Source: Pseudoalteromonas sp. '520P1 No. 423'
GTDB taxonomy: Bacteria > Pseudomonadota > Gammaproteobacteria > Enterobacterales > Alteromonadaceae
Reading direction: 5' to 3'
DNA: 64,000 bases
NCBI RefSeq assembly: GCF_001269985.1
Contig: NZ_BBZB01000001.1
Location: forward strand, 2,356,001 to 2,420,000
Below the pieces are notes generated by a model. The model saw nothing but the letters and a program-made list of their open reading frames with translations. It made no database searches and was not told where the DNA came from. Position 1 is the stretch's first letter; each line of letters starts with the position of its first letter. Below, one piece after another: positions 1-10,371 of this stretch. The translations under genes and the position numbers were made by a program.

Positions 1-374
1 TTAAAGGCGTTGATATTGACGCTAATGAAATTCCTGATGCTGCCATGACATTAGCCACTGTTGCCTTGTTTGCTAAAGGCAAAACGGCTATTAGAAACAT
101 CTACAATTGGCGTGTAAAAGAAACAGATCGTCTTTATGCTATGGCAACTGAACTTAGAAAAGTGGGTGCAGAAGTAGTCGAAGGGGAAGATTTTATCGAA
201 ATTACACCTCCGGTTACAATTAATTTAACCGACATAGACACCTATAATGACCACAGAATCGCAATGTGTTTCTCTATGGTTGCGGTAGGGGGACACCCTA
301 TAATAATCAACGACCCTAAGTGTGTTGATAAAACTTTTCCAAGCTATTTTCAAACATTATCGAGCATCAGTTAA
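1..374 (+). CDS. aroA: EPSP synthase, 3' end (partial)
   Basis: C-terminal about 123 residues of 3-phosphoshikimate 1-carboxyvinyltransferase, the shikimate-pathway enzyme joining shikimate-3-phosphate and PEP. The reading frame is open from base 3, so the gene starts outside the window. The family signatures are visible: [13 protein letters not shown], then the [10 protein letters not shown] motif, and DHRIAMCFS near the end, all matching the C-terminal half of bacterial AroA. It is followed by a hairpin terminator and then cmk; an aroA-cmk-rpsA order is common in gammaproteobacteria. The only limitation is that it is partial. Confidence 0.95.
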   Translation, partial: KGVDIDANEIPDAAMTLATVALFAKGKTAIRNIYNWRVKETDRLYAMATELRKVGAEVVEGEDFIEITPPVTINLTDIDTYNDHRIAMCFSMVAVGGHPIIINDPKCVDKTFPSYFQTLSSIS

Positions 375-414
375 CGTAAACTCGATATGAAACACTAAAA
401 TAATTGATATAAAA

Positions 415-445
415 AAGCGAAAACTTATTAATTTTCGCTTATAAT
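415..445 (+). terminator. terminator between aroA and cmk
   Basis: Stem of 9 bp, AAGCGAAAA (415-423) pairing with TTTTCGCTT (432-440), with an 8-nt loop, preceded by an A tract. It lies between aroA and cmk and probably ends aroA transcription. There is no strong U run after the stem. Confidence 0.6.
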
Positions 446-481
446 GCGCCGATTATTTTGTATGCATAGATGGAGGTTGAA

Positions 482-1171
482 ATGCAACCAGTCTCACCAG
501 TCGTCACAGTAGATGGTCCAAGTGGCGCAGGAAAAGGAACAGTTTGCCGTTTGTTAGCGGAAAAACTTGGTTGGGATGTATTGGATAGTGGTGCGATTTA
601 TCGTGTTTTAGCACTTGCTGCAATTCATCATCAAATTTCAGAAGATAACGAAGATGCATTAGTACCATTAGCTGCAAATTTAGATGTACAATTTTTAATT
701 GATAGTGAAACGAGTTCTAGTAAAATCGTACTAGAAGGCGAAGATGTTACTAAACGTATCAGAAATGAAGAAGTAGGGGCTGTCGCCTCTAAAATAGCAG
801 CATTGCCTCGTGTAAGAGAAGCACTATTAAGACGTCAACGCGCTTTTAAAACTGAAAATGGTTTAATCGCTGATGGTCGAGATATGGGCACTGTTGTGTT
901 TCCAGATGCACAATTTAAACTTTATATCACAGCTTCAGCCGAAGAACGTGCAAATCGCCGTTTTCTAGAGTTGAAGCGAACTGATGATAGTGTTAAAATT
1001 GATGCTATATTAGCCGATATCAAAGCACGTGATGAGCGCGATATGAATCGCAGTATTGCACCTTTGGTTCCATCTGAAGATGCAATTGTAGTTGATACAA
1101 CTAAAATGAATGCAAAACAAGTATTCGAACATGTATATGATTTATATACTCAAGCACTTATTGCACGATAA
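482..1171 (+). CDS. cmk: cytidylate kinase
   Basis: Phosphorylates CMP and dCMP with ATP in pyrimidine salvage; cytosolic. The product is 229 residues (E. coli Cmk is 227). A P-loop GPSGAGKG is at residues 12-19, and the [12 protein letters not shown] stretch and the ARDERDMNR segment are typical of the family. I chose the ATG at 482 over the in-frame ATG at 470, because a GGAGG Shine-Dalgarno (472-476) sits 5 nt before 482 and would lie inside the longer reading frame. Next gene is rpsA after a 189-nt leader. Confidence 0.96.
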   Translation: MQPVSPVVTVDGPSGAGKGTVCRLLAEKLGWDVLDSGAIYRVLALAAIHHQISEDNEDALVPLAANLDVQFLIDSETSSSKIVLEGEDVTKRIRNEEVGAVASKIAALPRVREALLRRQRAFKTENGLIADGRDMGTVVFPDAQFKLYITASAEERANRRFLELKRTDDSVKIDAILADIKARDERDMNRSIAPLVPSEDAIVVDTTKMNAKQVFEHVYDLYTQALIAR

Positions 1172-1360
1172 CAATTAACGATTAAGTTAGTTGTTTTTTA
1201 GTGCATTTTTAGGTTGTTTAGACTAAAATAATTCCGGATAGGAAATACAATTTTGTATTTTCGTCTAAAGAGCGAAAAATATGGATGTTATTCGCTAAAT
1301 TAATAACCCCATGCGGCAGGCAAGCCAATTGGTGATATAAACATTAGAGACGTATTAAGT

Positions 1361-3025
1361 ATGTCAGAAAATTTTGCACAGTTATTTGAAGAAAGCTTAC
1401 AAGGTTTTGAAGCTCAACAGGGTTCTATCGTTAAAGGTACAGTTATTTCAATTGAAAATAACATCGTACTTGTTGACGCTGGTCTTAAATCTGAAAGCGC
1501 AATTCCTGCCGAGCAATTCAAAAACAATGCTGGTGAATTAGAAGTTGCTGTTGGCGACGAAGTAGATGTAGCGTTAGACGCAATTGAAGATGGCTTCGGT
1601 GAGACAATCCTTTCTCGTGAGAAAGCGAAACGTCATGAAGCTTGGATCCGTCTAGAAAAAGCATGTGAAGAGCAAGAAACTGTTACTGGTATTATCAACG
1701 GTAAAGTTAAAGGTGGTTTCACTGTTGAAGTTGACACTATTCGTGCATTCCTACCTGGTTCATTAGTTGATGTGCGTCCAGTACGTGATACTACTCACCT
1801 TGAGCATAAAGAACTAGAATTTAAAGTTATCAAACTTGATCAAAAACGTAATAACGTTGTTGTATCTCGTCGCGCAGTTATTGAGTCTGAAAATTCTCAT
1901 GAGCGTGAAGAGCTTCTAGCTAACCTTGTTGAAGGCCAAGAAGTTAAAGGTATCGTTAAGAACCTTACAGATTACGGTGCATTCGTAGATCTTGGTGGTG
2001 TTGACGGTCTTTTACATATCACAGATATGGCTTGGAAACGTGTTAAACACCCATCAGAAATCGTTAACGTTGGTGATGAAATCTTAGTTAAAGTACTTAA
2101 GTTTGATAAAGAGAAAACTCGTGTTTCTCTAGGTCTTAAGCAACTTGGCGAAGATCCATGGTCAGCAATCGCTGGTCGTTACCCAGAAGGTTCTAAACTT
2201 ACTGGTCGTGTAACTAACCTAACTGATTACGGTTGTTTCGTTGAAATCCAAGAAGGCGTTGAAGGTTTAGTACACGTTTCTGAAATGGATTGGACTAACA
2301 AAAACATCCACCCTTCTAAAGTTGTAAGCTTAGAAGACGTTGTTGAAGTTATGGTTCTTGAAATTGACGAAGAACGTCGTCGTATTTCTTTAGGCCTTAA
2401 ACAGTGTAAAGCTAACCCTTGGCAAGAATTTGCTCGTCTACAAGTTAAAGGCGATCAAGTTACTGGTAAGATCAAATCTATCACTGATTTCGGTATCTTT
2501 ATCGGTCTTGACGGTGGCATCGACGGTCTTGTTCACTTATCTGACATTTCTTGGAATGTACCTGGTGAAGAAGCAGTTCGTGATTACAAGAAAGGCGATG
2601 AGATTTCAGCTGTAGTACTACAAGTTGACCCTGAGCGTGAGCGTATTTCATTAGGCGTTAAGCAAATTGATGCTGACCCGTTCAATAACTTCCTGGATCT
2701 AAACAAGAAAGGTGCTATCCTTACTGGTAAAGTAACAGCTGTAGACGCTAAAGGTGCTACTGTTGAGCTTGTTGAAGGCGTAGAAGGTTATGTACGTGTT
2801 GCTGATATCGCTGTTGAGCGTGTTGAAGATGCAACTACAGTTGTTTCTGTAGGCGCTGAGTTAGAAACTAAACTAATGGGCGTTGATCGTAAGAACCGTA
2901 CAATCAGCCTTTCAGTTAAAGCGCTTACTCAAGCTGAAGAGAAAGAAGTTTTAGAAAAACTTAAGAAAGAAGAGCCAGAGTTCGAAAACGCTATGGCTGC
3001 AGCATTTAAAAATGCTAAATCTTAA
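1361..3025 (+). CDS. rpsA: 30S ribosomal protein S1
   Basis: Ribosomal protein S1 binds mRNA leaders on the 30S subunit and helps start translation. At 554 residues it is close to the E. coli length (557). Six S1 RNA-binding repeats follow in order; the later ones show the GxVxxxTDYGxFVxL...GLxHxSD pattern clearly (for example [21 protein letters not shown]). The 189-nt leader (1172-1360) contains a small hairpin (AAATACAATTTTGTATTT near 1243-1260). In enterobacteria the rpsA leader mediates autoregulation, so this leader may too, which is inference. A strong hairpin follows the gene before ihfB. Confidence 0.98.
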   Translation: MSENFAQLFEESLQGFEAQQGSIVKGTVISIENNIVLVDAGLKSESAIPAEQFKNNAGELEVAVGDEVDVALDAIEDGFGETILSREKAKRHEAWIRLEKACEEQETVTGIINGKVKGGFTVEVDTIRAFLPGSLVDVRPVRDTTHLEHKELEFKVIKLDQKRNNVVVSRRAVIESENSHEREELLANLVEGQEVKGIVKNLTDYGAFVDLGGVDGLLHITDMAWKRVKHPSEIVNVGDEILVKVLKFDKEKTRVSLGLKQLGEDPWSAIAGRYPEGSKLTGRVTNLTDYGCFVEIQEGVEGLVHVSEMDWTNKNIHPSKVVSLEDVVEVMVLEIDEERRRISLGLKQCKANPWQEFARLQVKGDQVTGKIKSITDFGIFIGLDGGIDGLVHLSDISWNVPGEEAVRDYKKGDEISAVVLQVDPERERISLGVKQIDADPFNNFLDLNKKGAILTGKVTAVDAKGATVELVEGVEGYVRVADIAVERVEDATTVVSVGAELETKLMGVDRKNRTISLSVKALTQAEEKEVLEKLKKEEPEFENAMAAAFKNAKS

Positions 3026-3052
3026 TTAGTATATATTTCTAAAATATATCTC

Positions 3053-3080
3053 AAGGAAGGGTGAAAGCCCTTCCTTAATT
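3053..3080 (+). terminator. hairpin after rpsA
   Basis: Perfect 9-bp stem AAGGAAGGG (3053-3061) / CCCTTCCTT (3068-3076) with a 6-nt loop, only 20 nt before the ihfB start. It is followed by AATTT, not a full U tract, so it may be a leaky terminator letting some rpsA transcripts continue into ihfB. Confidence 0.6.
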
Positions 3081-3096
3081 TAACTAAGGAATTAAT

Positions 3097-3387
3097 ATGA
3101 CTAAGTCTGAACTTATTGAGCAATTGTCAGAGCAGCATGCACATTTACCTGTAAAAGACGTAGAAAATTCAGTTAAAGAAATTTTAGAGCTTATGGCTGA
3201 TTCATTAGCTGAGTCTGATAGAATTGAAATCCGTGGCTTTGGTAGTTTTTCTCTTCATTACCGTGCACCTCGCTTAGGACGTAATCCTAAAACGGGTGAT
3301 ACTGTAGATTTAGATGGAAAGTACGTACCCCATTTTAAACCGGGTAAAGAATTAAGAGACCGTGTTAATGCAAGCATTGCGTCTTAG
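3097..3387 (+). CDS. ihfB: integration host factor beta subunit
   Basis: IhfB pairs with IhfA to bend DNA at specific sites in transcription, recombination and replication. The 96-residue product has the HU/IHF fold signature: [20 protein letters not shown], then NPKTGD in the minor-groove-intercalating arm. The AAGGA before the ATG supports this start. Its place after rpsA is the usual gammaproteobacterial arrangement and favours the beta subunit over HU or IhfA. Confidence 0.96.
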   Translation: MTKSELIEQLSEQHAHLPVKDVENSVKEILELMADSLAESDRIEIRGFGSFSLHYRAPRLGRNPKTGDTVDLDGKYVPHFKPGKELRDRVNASIAS

Positions 3388-3418
3388 TATAGTAGTAAAT
3401 TATAGCTGGAGTAGTTAA

Positions 3419-3682
3419 TTGTTTCGAGTAGTAAAAATACTCTCTTTATTAAGCTTTTTGTTTTTAGCATTTGTACTGGGTTCCCAAAATCCACAATTAA
3501 TAAAGATAAATTATATTCTAGCTAGTGCTAAACTGCCTTTAGCCGTTGTAATTAGTATTTGTTTTATAACAGGCGTTGCTGCTGGTACACTTATCAGCTT
3601 TAAGTTGTTTACAACTTTAAAATGGCAAAATTTCCGTTTGAAATCTAGCAATAAAAAGCTCATCTCAGAAAAAGAAATTTAA
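3419..3682 (+). CDS. lapA: LapA family inner-membrane protein
   Basis: An 87-residue protein with two membrane segments (about residues 5-22 and 40-62) and a charged C-terminal tail, matching the LapA (DUF1049) family. In E. coli LapA sits next to LapB and works with it in lipopolysaccharide homeostasis. The start is TTG at 3419 with GGAG at 3408-3411, 7 nt upstream; no in-frame ATG gives a full-length product. It is one base from lapB, so the two are probably translationally coupled. Confidence 0.88.
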   Translation: MFRVVKILSLLSFLFLAFVLGSQNPQLIKINYILASAKLPLAVVISICFITGVAAGTLISFKLFTTLKWQNFRLKSSNKKLISEKEI

Positions 3683-3683
3683 T

Positions 3684-4820
3684 ATGATAGAGCTATTATT
3701 TTTACTCTTGCCCGTTGCTGCAGGCTACGGTTATATTATGGGTAAAAATAGTGCCAGATCTAAAGCCCATGAACAAAACCGACAAATAACCTCCGAATAT
3801 AGTAAAGGTTTAAAGTTCTTACTTGATCGTGAAGAAGATCAAGGTTTAGAACATTTAATAAATTTACTCGAAGTTTCAGCTGATTCAGTAGAGCATTATC
3901 TCACATTAGCCATCATGTTTAGACGCAGAGGTGAGTTTGACCGTGCAATCAAAATTCATGAGTTACTACTTGAACAAGCAAATTTAAATCCAAAAGTCAC
4001 AACTTCTATACTAATTGAGTTAGCACAAGATTATATTATGGCGGGTTTACTTGATTGCGCAGAAAAACATTTATTAGAACTCGTTGTTCGTGCAGAACCA
4101 AAAGCCATAGAACTCCTTTTTGACTTATATTTACAAACTAAAGAATGGCAAAAAGGCATCTCGCTTTATGAACAAAATGGCAGTCTATTTACTAAACATA
4201 AATTAAAAGTTGCTGTTGCAAATTTTTATTGTGAACAATCAATAATAATCGAAAAACCTAAATTGATGCGTAAAGTGCTCGGTTTAGAAAGCGGTGTAAT
4301 AAGGCCATTATATGAACTTGGCAAAGCAGCATTTAATCGCGAAGATTATGTGAAAGCAATTTCTTATTGGCGTGATTTGCTTATTCAATCACCAAACTAT
4401 GTGCCTCTATTTATCGACAATCTAGAATTATGCTATTATCAGTTAGGTTTAAACGACCAATATGAAGCTTTATTAGAGCAAGAGGTGTCGAGAGGCGGTG
4501 TTTTAATTAAAATAAAATATTGCCGCATTTTAGTTAAAAACAATCGTTTAGATGAAGCCGTTAAATTTTTAACTAAAAGTTTAAAGAAAGAGCCCAATAT
4601 TCGAGGTTTTAGTTATTTACTTGAGTTGATCACTTCTCAAAATACTGATATTAAAACTATAATTCACCAGGTAAATGAATTAGTACAATCCTATATCGCT
4701 ACAAAATCAGAGTTTCAATGTACTCACTGTGGGTTCAATAGCCATACAATTTATTGGTCTTGTCCTTCATGTAAACATTGGGAAACTATCATCCCAAGCC
4801 GTGGATTAGATGGTTTTTAA
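3684..4820 (+). CDS. lapB: LapB, TPR protein controlling LPS synthesis
   Basis: A 378-residue protein (E. coli LapB/YciM is 389). It has an N-terminal membrane anchor (about residues 1-18), then TPR-type helical repeats, then a C-terminal rubredoxin-like zinc site with CTHCGF and CPSCKHW pairs. In E. coli LapB directs FtsH to degrade LpxC and so limits lipid A synthesis. Position after lapA and before pyrF is conserved. Function is by family; the Cys pairs and TPR pattern are read directly. Confidence 0.93.
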   Translation: MIELLFLLLPVAAGYGYIMGKNSARSKAHEQNRQITSEYSKGLKFLLDREEDQGLEHLINLLEVSADSVEHYLTLAIMFRRRGEFDRAIKIHELLLEQANLNPKVTTSILIELAQDYIMAGLLDCAEKHLLELVVRAEPKAIELLFDLYLQTKEWQKGISLYEQNGSLFTKHKLKVAVANFYCEQSIIIEKPKLMRKVLGLESGVIRPLYELGKAAFNREDYVKAISYWRDLLIQSPNYVPLFIDNLELCYYQLGLNDQYEALLEQEVSRGGVLIKIKYCRILVKNNRLDEAVKFLTKSLKKEPNIRGFSYLLELITSQNTDIKTIIHQVNELVQSYIATKSEFQCTHCGFNSHTIYWSCPSCKHWETIIPSRGLDGF

Positions 4821-4990
4821 AATTGATTATTAAAGCAAAGTTAATTTTAAATATAATAAAGTACATAAAATAGCGTAATACCACACTTTGGTAATTACCG
4901 TTACGAACAGATAATTTAATAGCTTACATATTAAGTTTTCTGTGTTTAGGGTTTATCCCATTAATATCAGATTTATATAGAGTAAAAATA

Positions 4991-5698
4991 ATGAATCAAT
5001 TAAACGATCCTAAGGTATTAATTGCTTTAGATTACGCTTGCGAAGACGATGCAATTAATTTTGTTAAACAGCTATCTCCGAGCCAGTGTAGATTAAAAGT
5101 AGGTAAAGAAATGTTTACTTATTTTGGTCCGCAATTTGTAAAAAAACTAATTGATTTAGGCTTTGATGTTTTCTTAGATTTAAAATTTCATGATATCCCA
5201 AATACAGTAGCAAAAGCGGTAACAGCAGCAGCTAAAATGGGCGTATGGATGGTAAATGTTCATGCCAGTGGTGGTCCACAAATGATGGCTAAAGCAAAAG
5301 AAGCTTTAGTACAATTTGGTGATAAAGCACCTTTACTAATTGCTGTGACTGTATTGACCAGTATGGATGCACAAGAGTTGTCACGTCTAGGTGTAAACAA
5401 AACACCTGCAGAGCAGGTATCATATTTAGCAGCATTGGCTAGAGAATCAGGATTAGATGGTGTTGTTTGTTCTGCGCAGGAAGCTGAAGGTTTAAAGCAA
5501 CAACTTGGTGAAGATTTCAAATTAATAACACCAGGTATTCGCCCTGAGGGAAGTGATGCAGGAGATCAAAAACGTATCATGACGCCTAAAAAAGCAATTG
5601 ACAGTGGCAGTGATTATTTAGTAATAGGCAGACCAATTACGCAGTCTACGGACCCAGTTAATACTTTAGCTGAAATTAATCAGTCGTTAGCGGTATAG
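4991..5698 (+). CDS. pyrF: orotidine-5'-phosphate decarboxylase
   Basis: Last step of UMP synthesis: decarboxylates OMP; cytosolic TIM-barrel enzyme. The 235-residue product carries the catalytic motif [11 protein letters not shown] and the phosphate-binding segment [14 protein letters not shown], and ends with [10 protein letters not shown]. Length is normal. It follows lapB after a 170-nt gap and is followed by a terminator hairpin. Confidence 0.97.
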   Translation: MNQLNDPKVLIALDYACEDDAINFVKQLSPSQCRLKVGKEMFTYFGPQFVKKLIDLGFDVFLDLKFHDIPNTVAKAVTAAAKMGVWMVNVHASGGPQMMAKAKEALVQFGDKAPLLIAVTVLTSMDAQELSRLGVNKTPAEQVSYLAALARESGLDGVVCSAQEAEGLKQQLGEDFKLITPGIRPEGSDAGDQKRIMTPKKAIDSGSDYLVIGRPITQSTDPVNTLAEINQSLAV

Positions 5699-5718
5699 CT
5701 TTCAATTTACTTCAATTC

Positions 5719-5745
5719 AAGGCATTGTATTAACAATGCCTTTTC
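5719..5745 (+). terminator. terminator after pyrF
   Basis: 10-bp stem AAGGCATTGT (5719-5728) / ACAATGCCTT (5733-5742) with a 4-nt loop, followed by TTC; a typical intrinsic terminator placed 20 nt after pyrF. Confidence 0.8.
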
Positions 5746-5838
5746 ATTTATTTCTCTAGTTTTATTATATTTAACTTTTCATTAGTGATATTTATGTCAC
5801 AATTAATGTAACAAAATAAAAATAATGAAGAGTAACAA

Positions 5839-6231
5839 ATGAAGTACGCAGTAATTTTGATCGCCGTTATAGCACTTGGCGTTTATTATAATAATTGGTT
5901 AGATATTGAAAATAAAAGAGCCGCTTTTCCTGATCTTGTAAAAGAAATCTCACAAAGTAATGTCAGCTTATTTGATGTTAAAAAGGCTATCATGCTATTA
6001 GTACAACTGAGTTGTCAAGAATCTAAAGAAAGGTTAGAAGCGAGAGGTTCGTCTGTTTCTGAATGTTTAGAATATCAAGAATCGTTCAAATCTCAGTGTG
6101 ATGAAAAAATATTTAGACTTGCACCAATTGAGTTCAGTGATACTGAAGAGTTATTAGATTATTCTAAAAGATTTCACAGATGTATTATGCCTACGGGTTT
6201 TTCTCAAATAGAGCTAAAACAGTATTTATAA
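5839..6231 (+). CDS. hypothetical protein with N-terminal membrane anchor
   Basis: A 130-residue protein I do not recognise. Residues 3-21 are hydrophobic (signal anchor or uncleaved signal peptide), and the rest is polar, with four cysteines in SCQES, SECLE, SQCDE and HRCIM contexts. This suggests a periplasmic domain that could form two disulfides. It stands alone between two terminators, convergent with the S1-domain gene. Start is the ATG at 5839 after GAAGAG. No function is proposed. Confidence 0.7.
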   Translation: MKYAVILIAVIALGVYYNNWLDIENKRAAFPDLVKEISQSNVSLFDVKKAIMLLVQLSCQESKERLEARGSSVSECLEYQESFKSQCDEKIFRLAPIEFSDTEELLDYSKRFHRCIMPTGFSQIELKQYL

Positions 6232-6260
6232 ATACTTAATTAACATCACAATAGACATTA

Positions 6261-6286
6261 AAAAGGCGCTTAATAAAACGCCTTTT
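6261..6286. terminator. bidirectional terminator
   Basis: Stem AAAAGGCG (6261-6268) / CGCCTTTT (6279-6286) between two convergent genes, with A and T tracts on opposite sides, so it can serve both strands. Confidence 0.75.
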
Positions 6287-6304
6287 CTATAGCATAATTA
6301 ATCG

Positions 6305-7135
6305 TTAATTAAGTTTTATACTTTTTGCTTCAATTGCAATTATGCCTTTTTTGAATAAGCCGCCAATCGCTTTTTTGAAATTAGCTTTACTACAAGAAAA
6401 CGTCTTTTTAATCAGTTCAGGATCTGATTTATCGCCTAATGGTAAAAAGCCATTATTCTTATTAAGTTCTTCAACAATTTTATCAGCTAAAGTATGTACT
6501 TTAGCCATGCCGATTGGTTCTAATACGATATCTAACTTATTATCTTCGCGTACTTTCTTGATATAACCAGGCATAGTTTGGCCAACAAATAATGATTTAA
6601 AAGCGGTATCATAATAGACAATACCCCAATGTAATTTATCTACAATTACTTTATAGCCAAGATCTGTACGACCAGCGACAATTAACTCTACTTTATCTTT
6701 AAAGTTATAATTTGCTTGTGCTTTACCTACAAACTTATTATACCTGTTTGAAGCACACAGCCTTTCACTTGCGTTATCTAAGTAAACACCTACAAGGTAT
6801 GACATACCTTGTTCCATTTTAGGGTTTTGTTCGCCATAAGGTACTAATAAATCTTTATCAATACCCCAATCTAAAAATGCACCTATGTTATTTATTTCTT
6901 TTACACGCATTAAAGCAAAGTCACCAAGTTGTGCATTAGGTGTTTTTTTTGTTGCAGTTGTAAGACCATCAGAGTCTAAATATACAAAAACACTGATCTG
7001 TGAATCTGCAACATCTTGCTCTTCAAGCTCATTAGATGGTAAAAATACTTCACCTAGATTTTTACCATCTAAGTAAGCGCCTTCGCCCGAGCGTTCTGTG
7101 ATCGTCAGTGTATGGAAGCGTCCTAAAGTGATCAT
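6305..7135 (-). CDS. S1 RNA-binding domain protein, CvfB-like
   Basis: A 276-residue protein resembling the CvfB/YitL family: several tandem S1-type OB folds (MRVKEINNIGAFLDWGIDKDLLVP is the clearest part, about residues 75-98) and a C-terminal winged-helix part ending FKKAIGGLFKKGII. CvfB proteins bind RNA; in Staphylococcus one affects virulence, and the cellular role elsewhere is unclear. The start overlaps the end of the upstream helicase gene by 4 bp, so both are probably one operon for RNA metabolism. Confidence 0.82.
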   Translation of the reverse strand: MITLGRFHTLTITERSGEGAYLDGKNLGEVFLPSNELEEQDVADSQISVFVYLDSDGLTTATKKTPNAQLGDFALMRVKEINNIGAFLDWGIDKDLLVPYGEQNPKMEQGMSYLVGVYLDNASERLCASNRYNKFVGKAQANYNFKDKVELIVAGRTDLGYKVIVDKLHWGIVYYDTAFKSLFVGQTMPGYIKKVREDNKLDIVLEPIGMAKVHTLADKIVEELNKNNGFLPLGDKSDPELIKKTFSCSKANFKKAIGGLFKKGIIAIEAKSIKLN

Positions 7136-8478
7136 TCATCAATATCCTGTATTGGAGTCTCTTTATTGACTCTTGGTTTACGTTTAAGCGGGCTTTGACC
7201 ATCTATATCAAATGGTGCCGGAATTGGTTTTTTAACAAGCTTTTTAGCTGACTTAACTGGCTTTTTAATCGATTTTTTAACTGGTTTTTTACCTTTGAAA
7301 CTTGGCTTTTTAGCTGTTTTATCTTTAAGGCCTTTAAATTTGCCTTTTAAACCGTCTACAGTCAAAAATGTGAGTTCTTGTTGTAAATATTTTTTAAGCG
7401 CTATGAAATTATCCCAGTCTTTAGGGCCAACAAATGAAATTGCTTGTCCTTTAAATCCAGCACGACCTGTTCTGCCTATTCGGTGAACATATTCTTCAGA
7501 ATTCTTAGGTAAGTCAAAATTAATAACATGGGTAACACTTAATAAATCTAAACCACGAGAAGCAACATCAGTAGTAACCAATATCTGATATTGTTCTTTA
7601 CTAAAAGCATCCATGATTTTAAGTCGTTTATTTTGACTCATATCACCTGAAAGGGCTGCTGAATTAATACCTTTATTTATCAGGATTTCACTTAATCTTT
7701 GTGCATCGTGACGTGTTGCAGTAAATATAATGCACTGGCCAACACTTTTTTGAGAAACAAAGTGATTTAATAGCGATTCTTTATGATCTAAATGATCTGC
7801 TAAAAATAAGCTCTGTGTAATATCTTCATGTTTTTCAATAGCAGAACCAACTATAACCTTTTTAGGTTTAGTTAGTAGATTACTAGAAAGCGTATCAAGC
7901 TCAGCATGTTCAAGCGTTGCAGAAAACATTAAAGTTTGACGTAATCTATGATCGGCACTTTCATTGATTAAATTGATTTCATCTTTAAAACCAAGATCCA
8001 TCATACGATCAGCTTCATCGAGGATAAGCATCTCAAGTCCACTTAAATAAAATGATTTTTGTTTTAAGTGATCAGCAAGGCGTCCTGGAGTTGCAACAAT
8101 AAATTGAGGCTCTTTTCTAAGCGCTTTAATTTGATCGTTAAAGTTATCACCGCCAAGTACTTTTGTTGCTAATAAATTAGTACCTGCAATCAGCATGCGC
8201 AATTGCGTGAAAACTTGATTAGCAAGTTCTCGAGTTGGCGTAATAATTAAAACGCGAGGATCACGTTTACTTAACGGCTTTTGTTTAAGTACGCGCTGTA
8301 AAGCAGGTAATAAAAACGCAAGTGTTTTACCTGAACCGGTTTTTGATTGGGCAAATAAATCTTTGCCTGCAATAACAACAGGAATTGATTTTTGTTGAAT
8401 TTCAGTTGGTTCAGTGATTGCTTGATGAGCCAGCTGTTTAGCTAAACGTATATCAATACCTAGTGTTTCAAATTGCAA
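7132..8478 (-). CDS. DEAD-box ATP-dependent RNA helicase
   Basis: A 448-residue SF2 helicase. Visible motifs in order: Q-motif region FETLGIDIRLAKQLAHQAI, Walker A AQSKTGSGKT, PTRELANQV, DEADRMMD, SAT, RGLDLLS and HRIGRTGRAG. The C-terminal tail (about residues 385-448) is rich in Lys-Lys-Pro, usual for RNA-binding tails of RhlE-like helicases. It probably remodels rRNA or mRNA; the exact paralogue cannot be named by eye. The 3' end overlaps the CvfB-like gene by 4 bp. An upstream GGAG precedes the ATG. Confidence 0.93.
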   Translation of the reverse strand: MQFETLGIDIRLAKQLAHQAITEPTEIQQKSIPVVIAGKDLFAQSKTGSGKTLAFLLPALQRVLKQKPLSKRDPRVLIITPTRELANQVFTQLRMLIAGTNLLATKVLGGDNFNDQIKALRKEPQFIVATPGRLADHLKQKSFYLSGLEMLILDEADRMMDLGFKDEINLINESADHRLRQTLMFSATLEHAELDTLSSNLLTKPKKVIVGSAIEKHEDITQSLFLADHLDHKESLLNHFVSQKSVGQCIIFTATRHDAQRLSEILINKGINSAALSGDMSQNKRLKIMDAFSKEQYQILVTTDVASRGLDLLSVTHVINFDLPKNSEEYVHRIGRTGRAGFKGQAISFVGPKDWDNFIALKKYLQQELTFLTVDGLKGKFKGLKDKTAKKPSFKGKKPVKKSIKKPVKSAKKLVKKPIPAPFDIDGQSPLKRKPRVNKETPIQDIDE

Positions 8479-8652
8479 ATTGATTCTCCGGAGGTAATTA
8501 CCTGATGTATTAAACCATCACATAAAAATAGTATAAATAATTAAAAAAAGCGCAGCATTATACAATATCTGGCTGTATGCAGATAGAAATATTAATCAAA
8601 TAACGGAAATTTAGACGTATTTTAGAAAAGAATAACAAACGGTAGGGAAGTC

Positions 8653-8680
8653 GCACTAAGATTAAACTTAGTGCGCTATT
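8653..8680 (-). terminator. terminator after asnB
   Basis: 8-bp stem GCACTAAG (8653-8660) / CTTAGTGC (8667-8674) with a 6-nt loop, just downstream of the asnB stop on the minus strand. Confidence 0.7.
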
Positions 8681-8700
8681 AAAGTATTTAGTTCGAAATA

Positions 8701-10371
8701 CTATTTTTGTATGTAAGCTTCATTGTGGCTGCCAGCAGCGCGGCCTGATGGATCTGCATTTTTCATAAATGCTTCATCCCATGCCAGTGCCTCTGGTGTA
8801 GAGCAGGCTACAGATTTTCCATGTGGAACACACTTAGCAACTGCATCACCAGGGAAGTGCTCTTCAAAAATACTACGATAAAAATAAGCTTCTTTTGAAT
8901 CTGGCGTATTAATTGGAAATTTAAACTGCGCATTTTCAAGCATAGAATCTGATACTTGCTCATTAACAAATTCTTTTAATGAATCTATCCAGTTATAACC
9001 CACACCATCAGAGAATTGCTCTTTTTGACGCCATAATACTTCTTCTGGTAAATAGCCTTCAAACGCTTCTCTTAAAATATGTTTTTCAATCTTGCCGTCT
9101 TTACACTCTTTGGCAATAGGGTTAATACGCATCGCGATATCAACAAATTCTTTATCAAGGAAGGGTACACGTGCTTCTACACCCCAAGCAGCCATAGACT
9201 TATTTGCACGTAAACAATCAAACATATGTAGTTTAGATACTTTACGATTTAGTTCTTCATGAAATTCTTGTGCGTTTGGTGCTTTATGGAAATATAAATA
9301 ACCGCCAAATAGTTCATCAGCACCTTCACCAGATAACACCATTTTTATCCCCATCGCTTTGATTTGACGAGACATTAAATACATAGGGGTTGATGCACGA
9401 ATAGTGGTTACATCATAGGTTTCTAAATGATAAATTACTTCACGTAACGCATCGATACCCTGTTGAACTGTAAAGTGAATAGGGTGATGAACAGTGCCAA
9501 TCATATCCGCAACTTTTTGCGCAGCGGCTAAATCTGGTGAGCCTTCAAGACCGACCGAAAATGAATGAAGTTGTGGCCACCAAGCATTTGATTCGTCATT
9601 GTCTTCGATTCGTTTTGCGGCAAATTTTTGTACTATTGCTGATATAACAGAGGAGTCTAAACCGCCTGATAATAATACTCCATAAGGTACATCACACATA
9701 AGTTGACGTTTTACAGCATCTTCAAGGCCATTTTTAACATCTATCACATTTGAAGCATTGTCTTTTACGGCATCAAAAGCTTGCCAATCACGCTTATAAT
9801 ATGGTTTTAGTTCACCATCATTACTATCTAGGTAATGACCTGGCGGAAATTCTTCAATTGTTTTACAAATAGGAGCAAGCGCTTTTAACTCAGAAGCAAC
9901 ATAAAAGTTACCATGTTCATCCGTACCAGTATAAAGTGGAATGATACCAATGTGATCACGTCCAATAAGATAAGAATCTTTTTCTTCATCATATAAACAA
10001 AAAGCAAAAATACCGTTTAAATCATCTAAAAATGCAGCACCTTTTTCTTTATACAGTGCTAGGATAACTTCACAGTCTGACTCTGTTTGAAATTCAAAAT
10101 CTGTATTAAGCTCTTTTGCGAGTTGTTTATGATTATAAATCTCACCATTTACAGCTAAAAAATGTGTTTTTTCAGGATTATATAATGGCTGAGCACCACT
10201 CGATACACCTACAATAGCTAAACGTTCATGCACCAAAATAGCTTTATCTGATGAATAAACCCCTGACCAATCTGGACCACGATGTCTTAGTAATTTAGAC
10301 ATCTCAATTGCTTGGCTGCGCAACTGCTTTGGATCTGTTTTTATATCCAGCACGCCAAAAATAGAACACAT
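8701..10371 (-). CDS. asnB: asparagine synthase (glutamine-hydrolysing) B
   Basis: Makes asparagine from aspartate, ATP and glutamine. The 556-residue length matches E. coli AsnB (554). The N-terminal glutaminase domain begins MCSIFG, with the nucleophilic Cys2, and includes RHRGPDWSG and AVNGEIYNH. The synthetase domain has the PP-loop LLSGGLDSSV (about residue 233) and LSGEGADELFGGY. The gene stands alone with its own terminator, and its upstream 290 bp hold no other gene. Confidence 0.97.
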   Translation of the reverse strand: MCSIFGVLDIKTDPKQLRSQAIEMSKLLRHRGPDWSGVYSSDKAILVHERLAIVGVSSGAQPLYNPEKTHFLAVNGEIYNHKQLAKELNTDFEFQTESDCEVILALYKEKGAAFLDDLNGIFAFCLYDEEKDSYLIGRDHIGIIPLYTGTDEHGNFYVASELKALAPICKTIEEFPPGHYLDSNDGELKPYYKRDWQAFDAVKDNASNVIDVKNGLEDAVKRQLMCDVPYGVLLSGGLDSSVISAIVQKFAAKRIEDNDESNAWWPQLHSFSVGLEGSPDLAAAQKVADMIGTVHHPIHFTVQQGIDALREVIYHLETYDVTTIRASTPMYLMSRQIKAMGIKMVLSGEGADELFGGYLYFHKAPNAQEFHEELNRKVSKLHMFDCLRANKSMAAWGVEARVPFLDKEFVDIAMRINPIAKECKDGKIEKHILREAFEGYLPEEVLWRQKEQFSDGVGYNWIDSLKEFVNEQVSDSMLENAQFKFPINTPDSKEAYFYRSIFEEHFPGDAVAKCVPHGKSVACSTPEALAWDEAFMKNADPSGRAAGSHNEAYIQK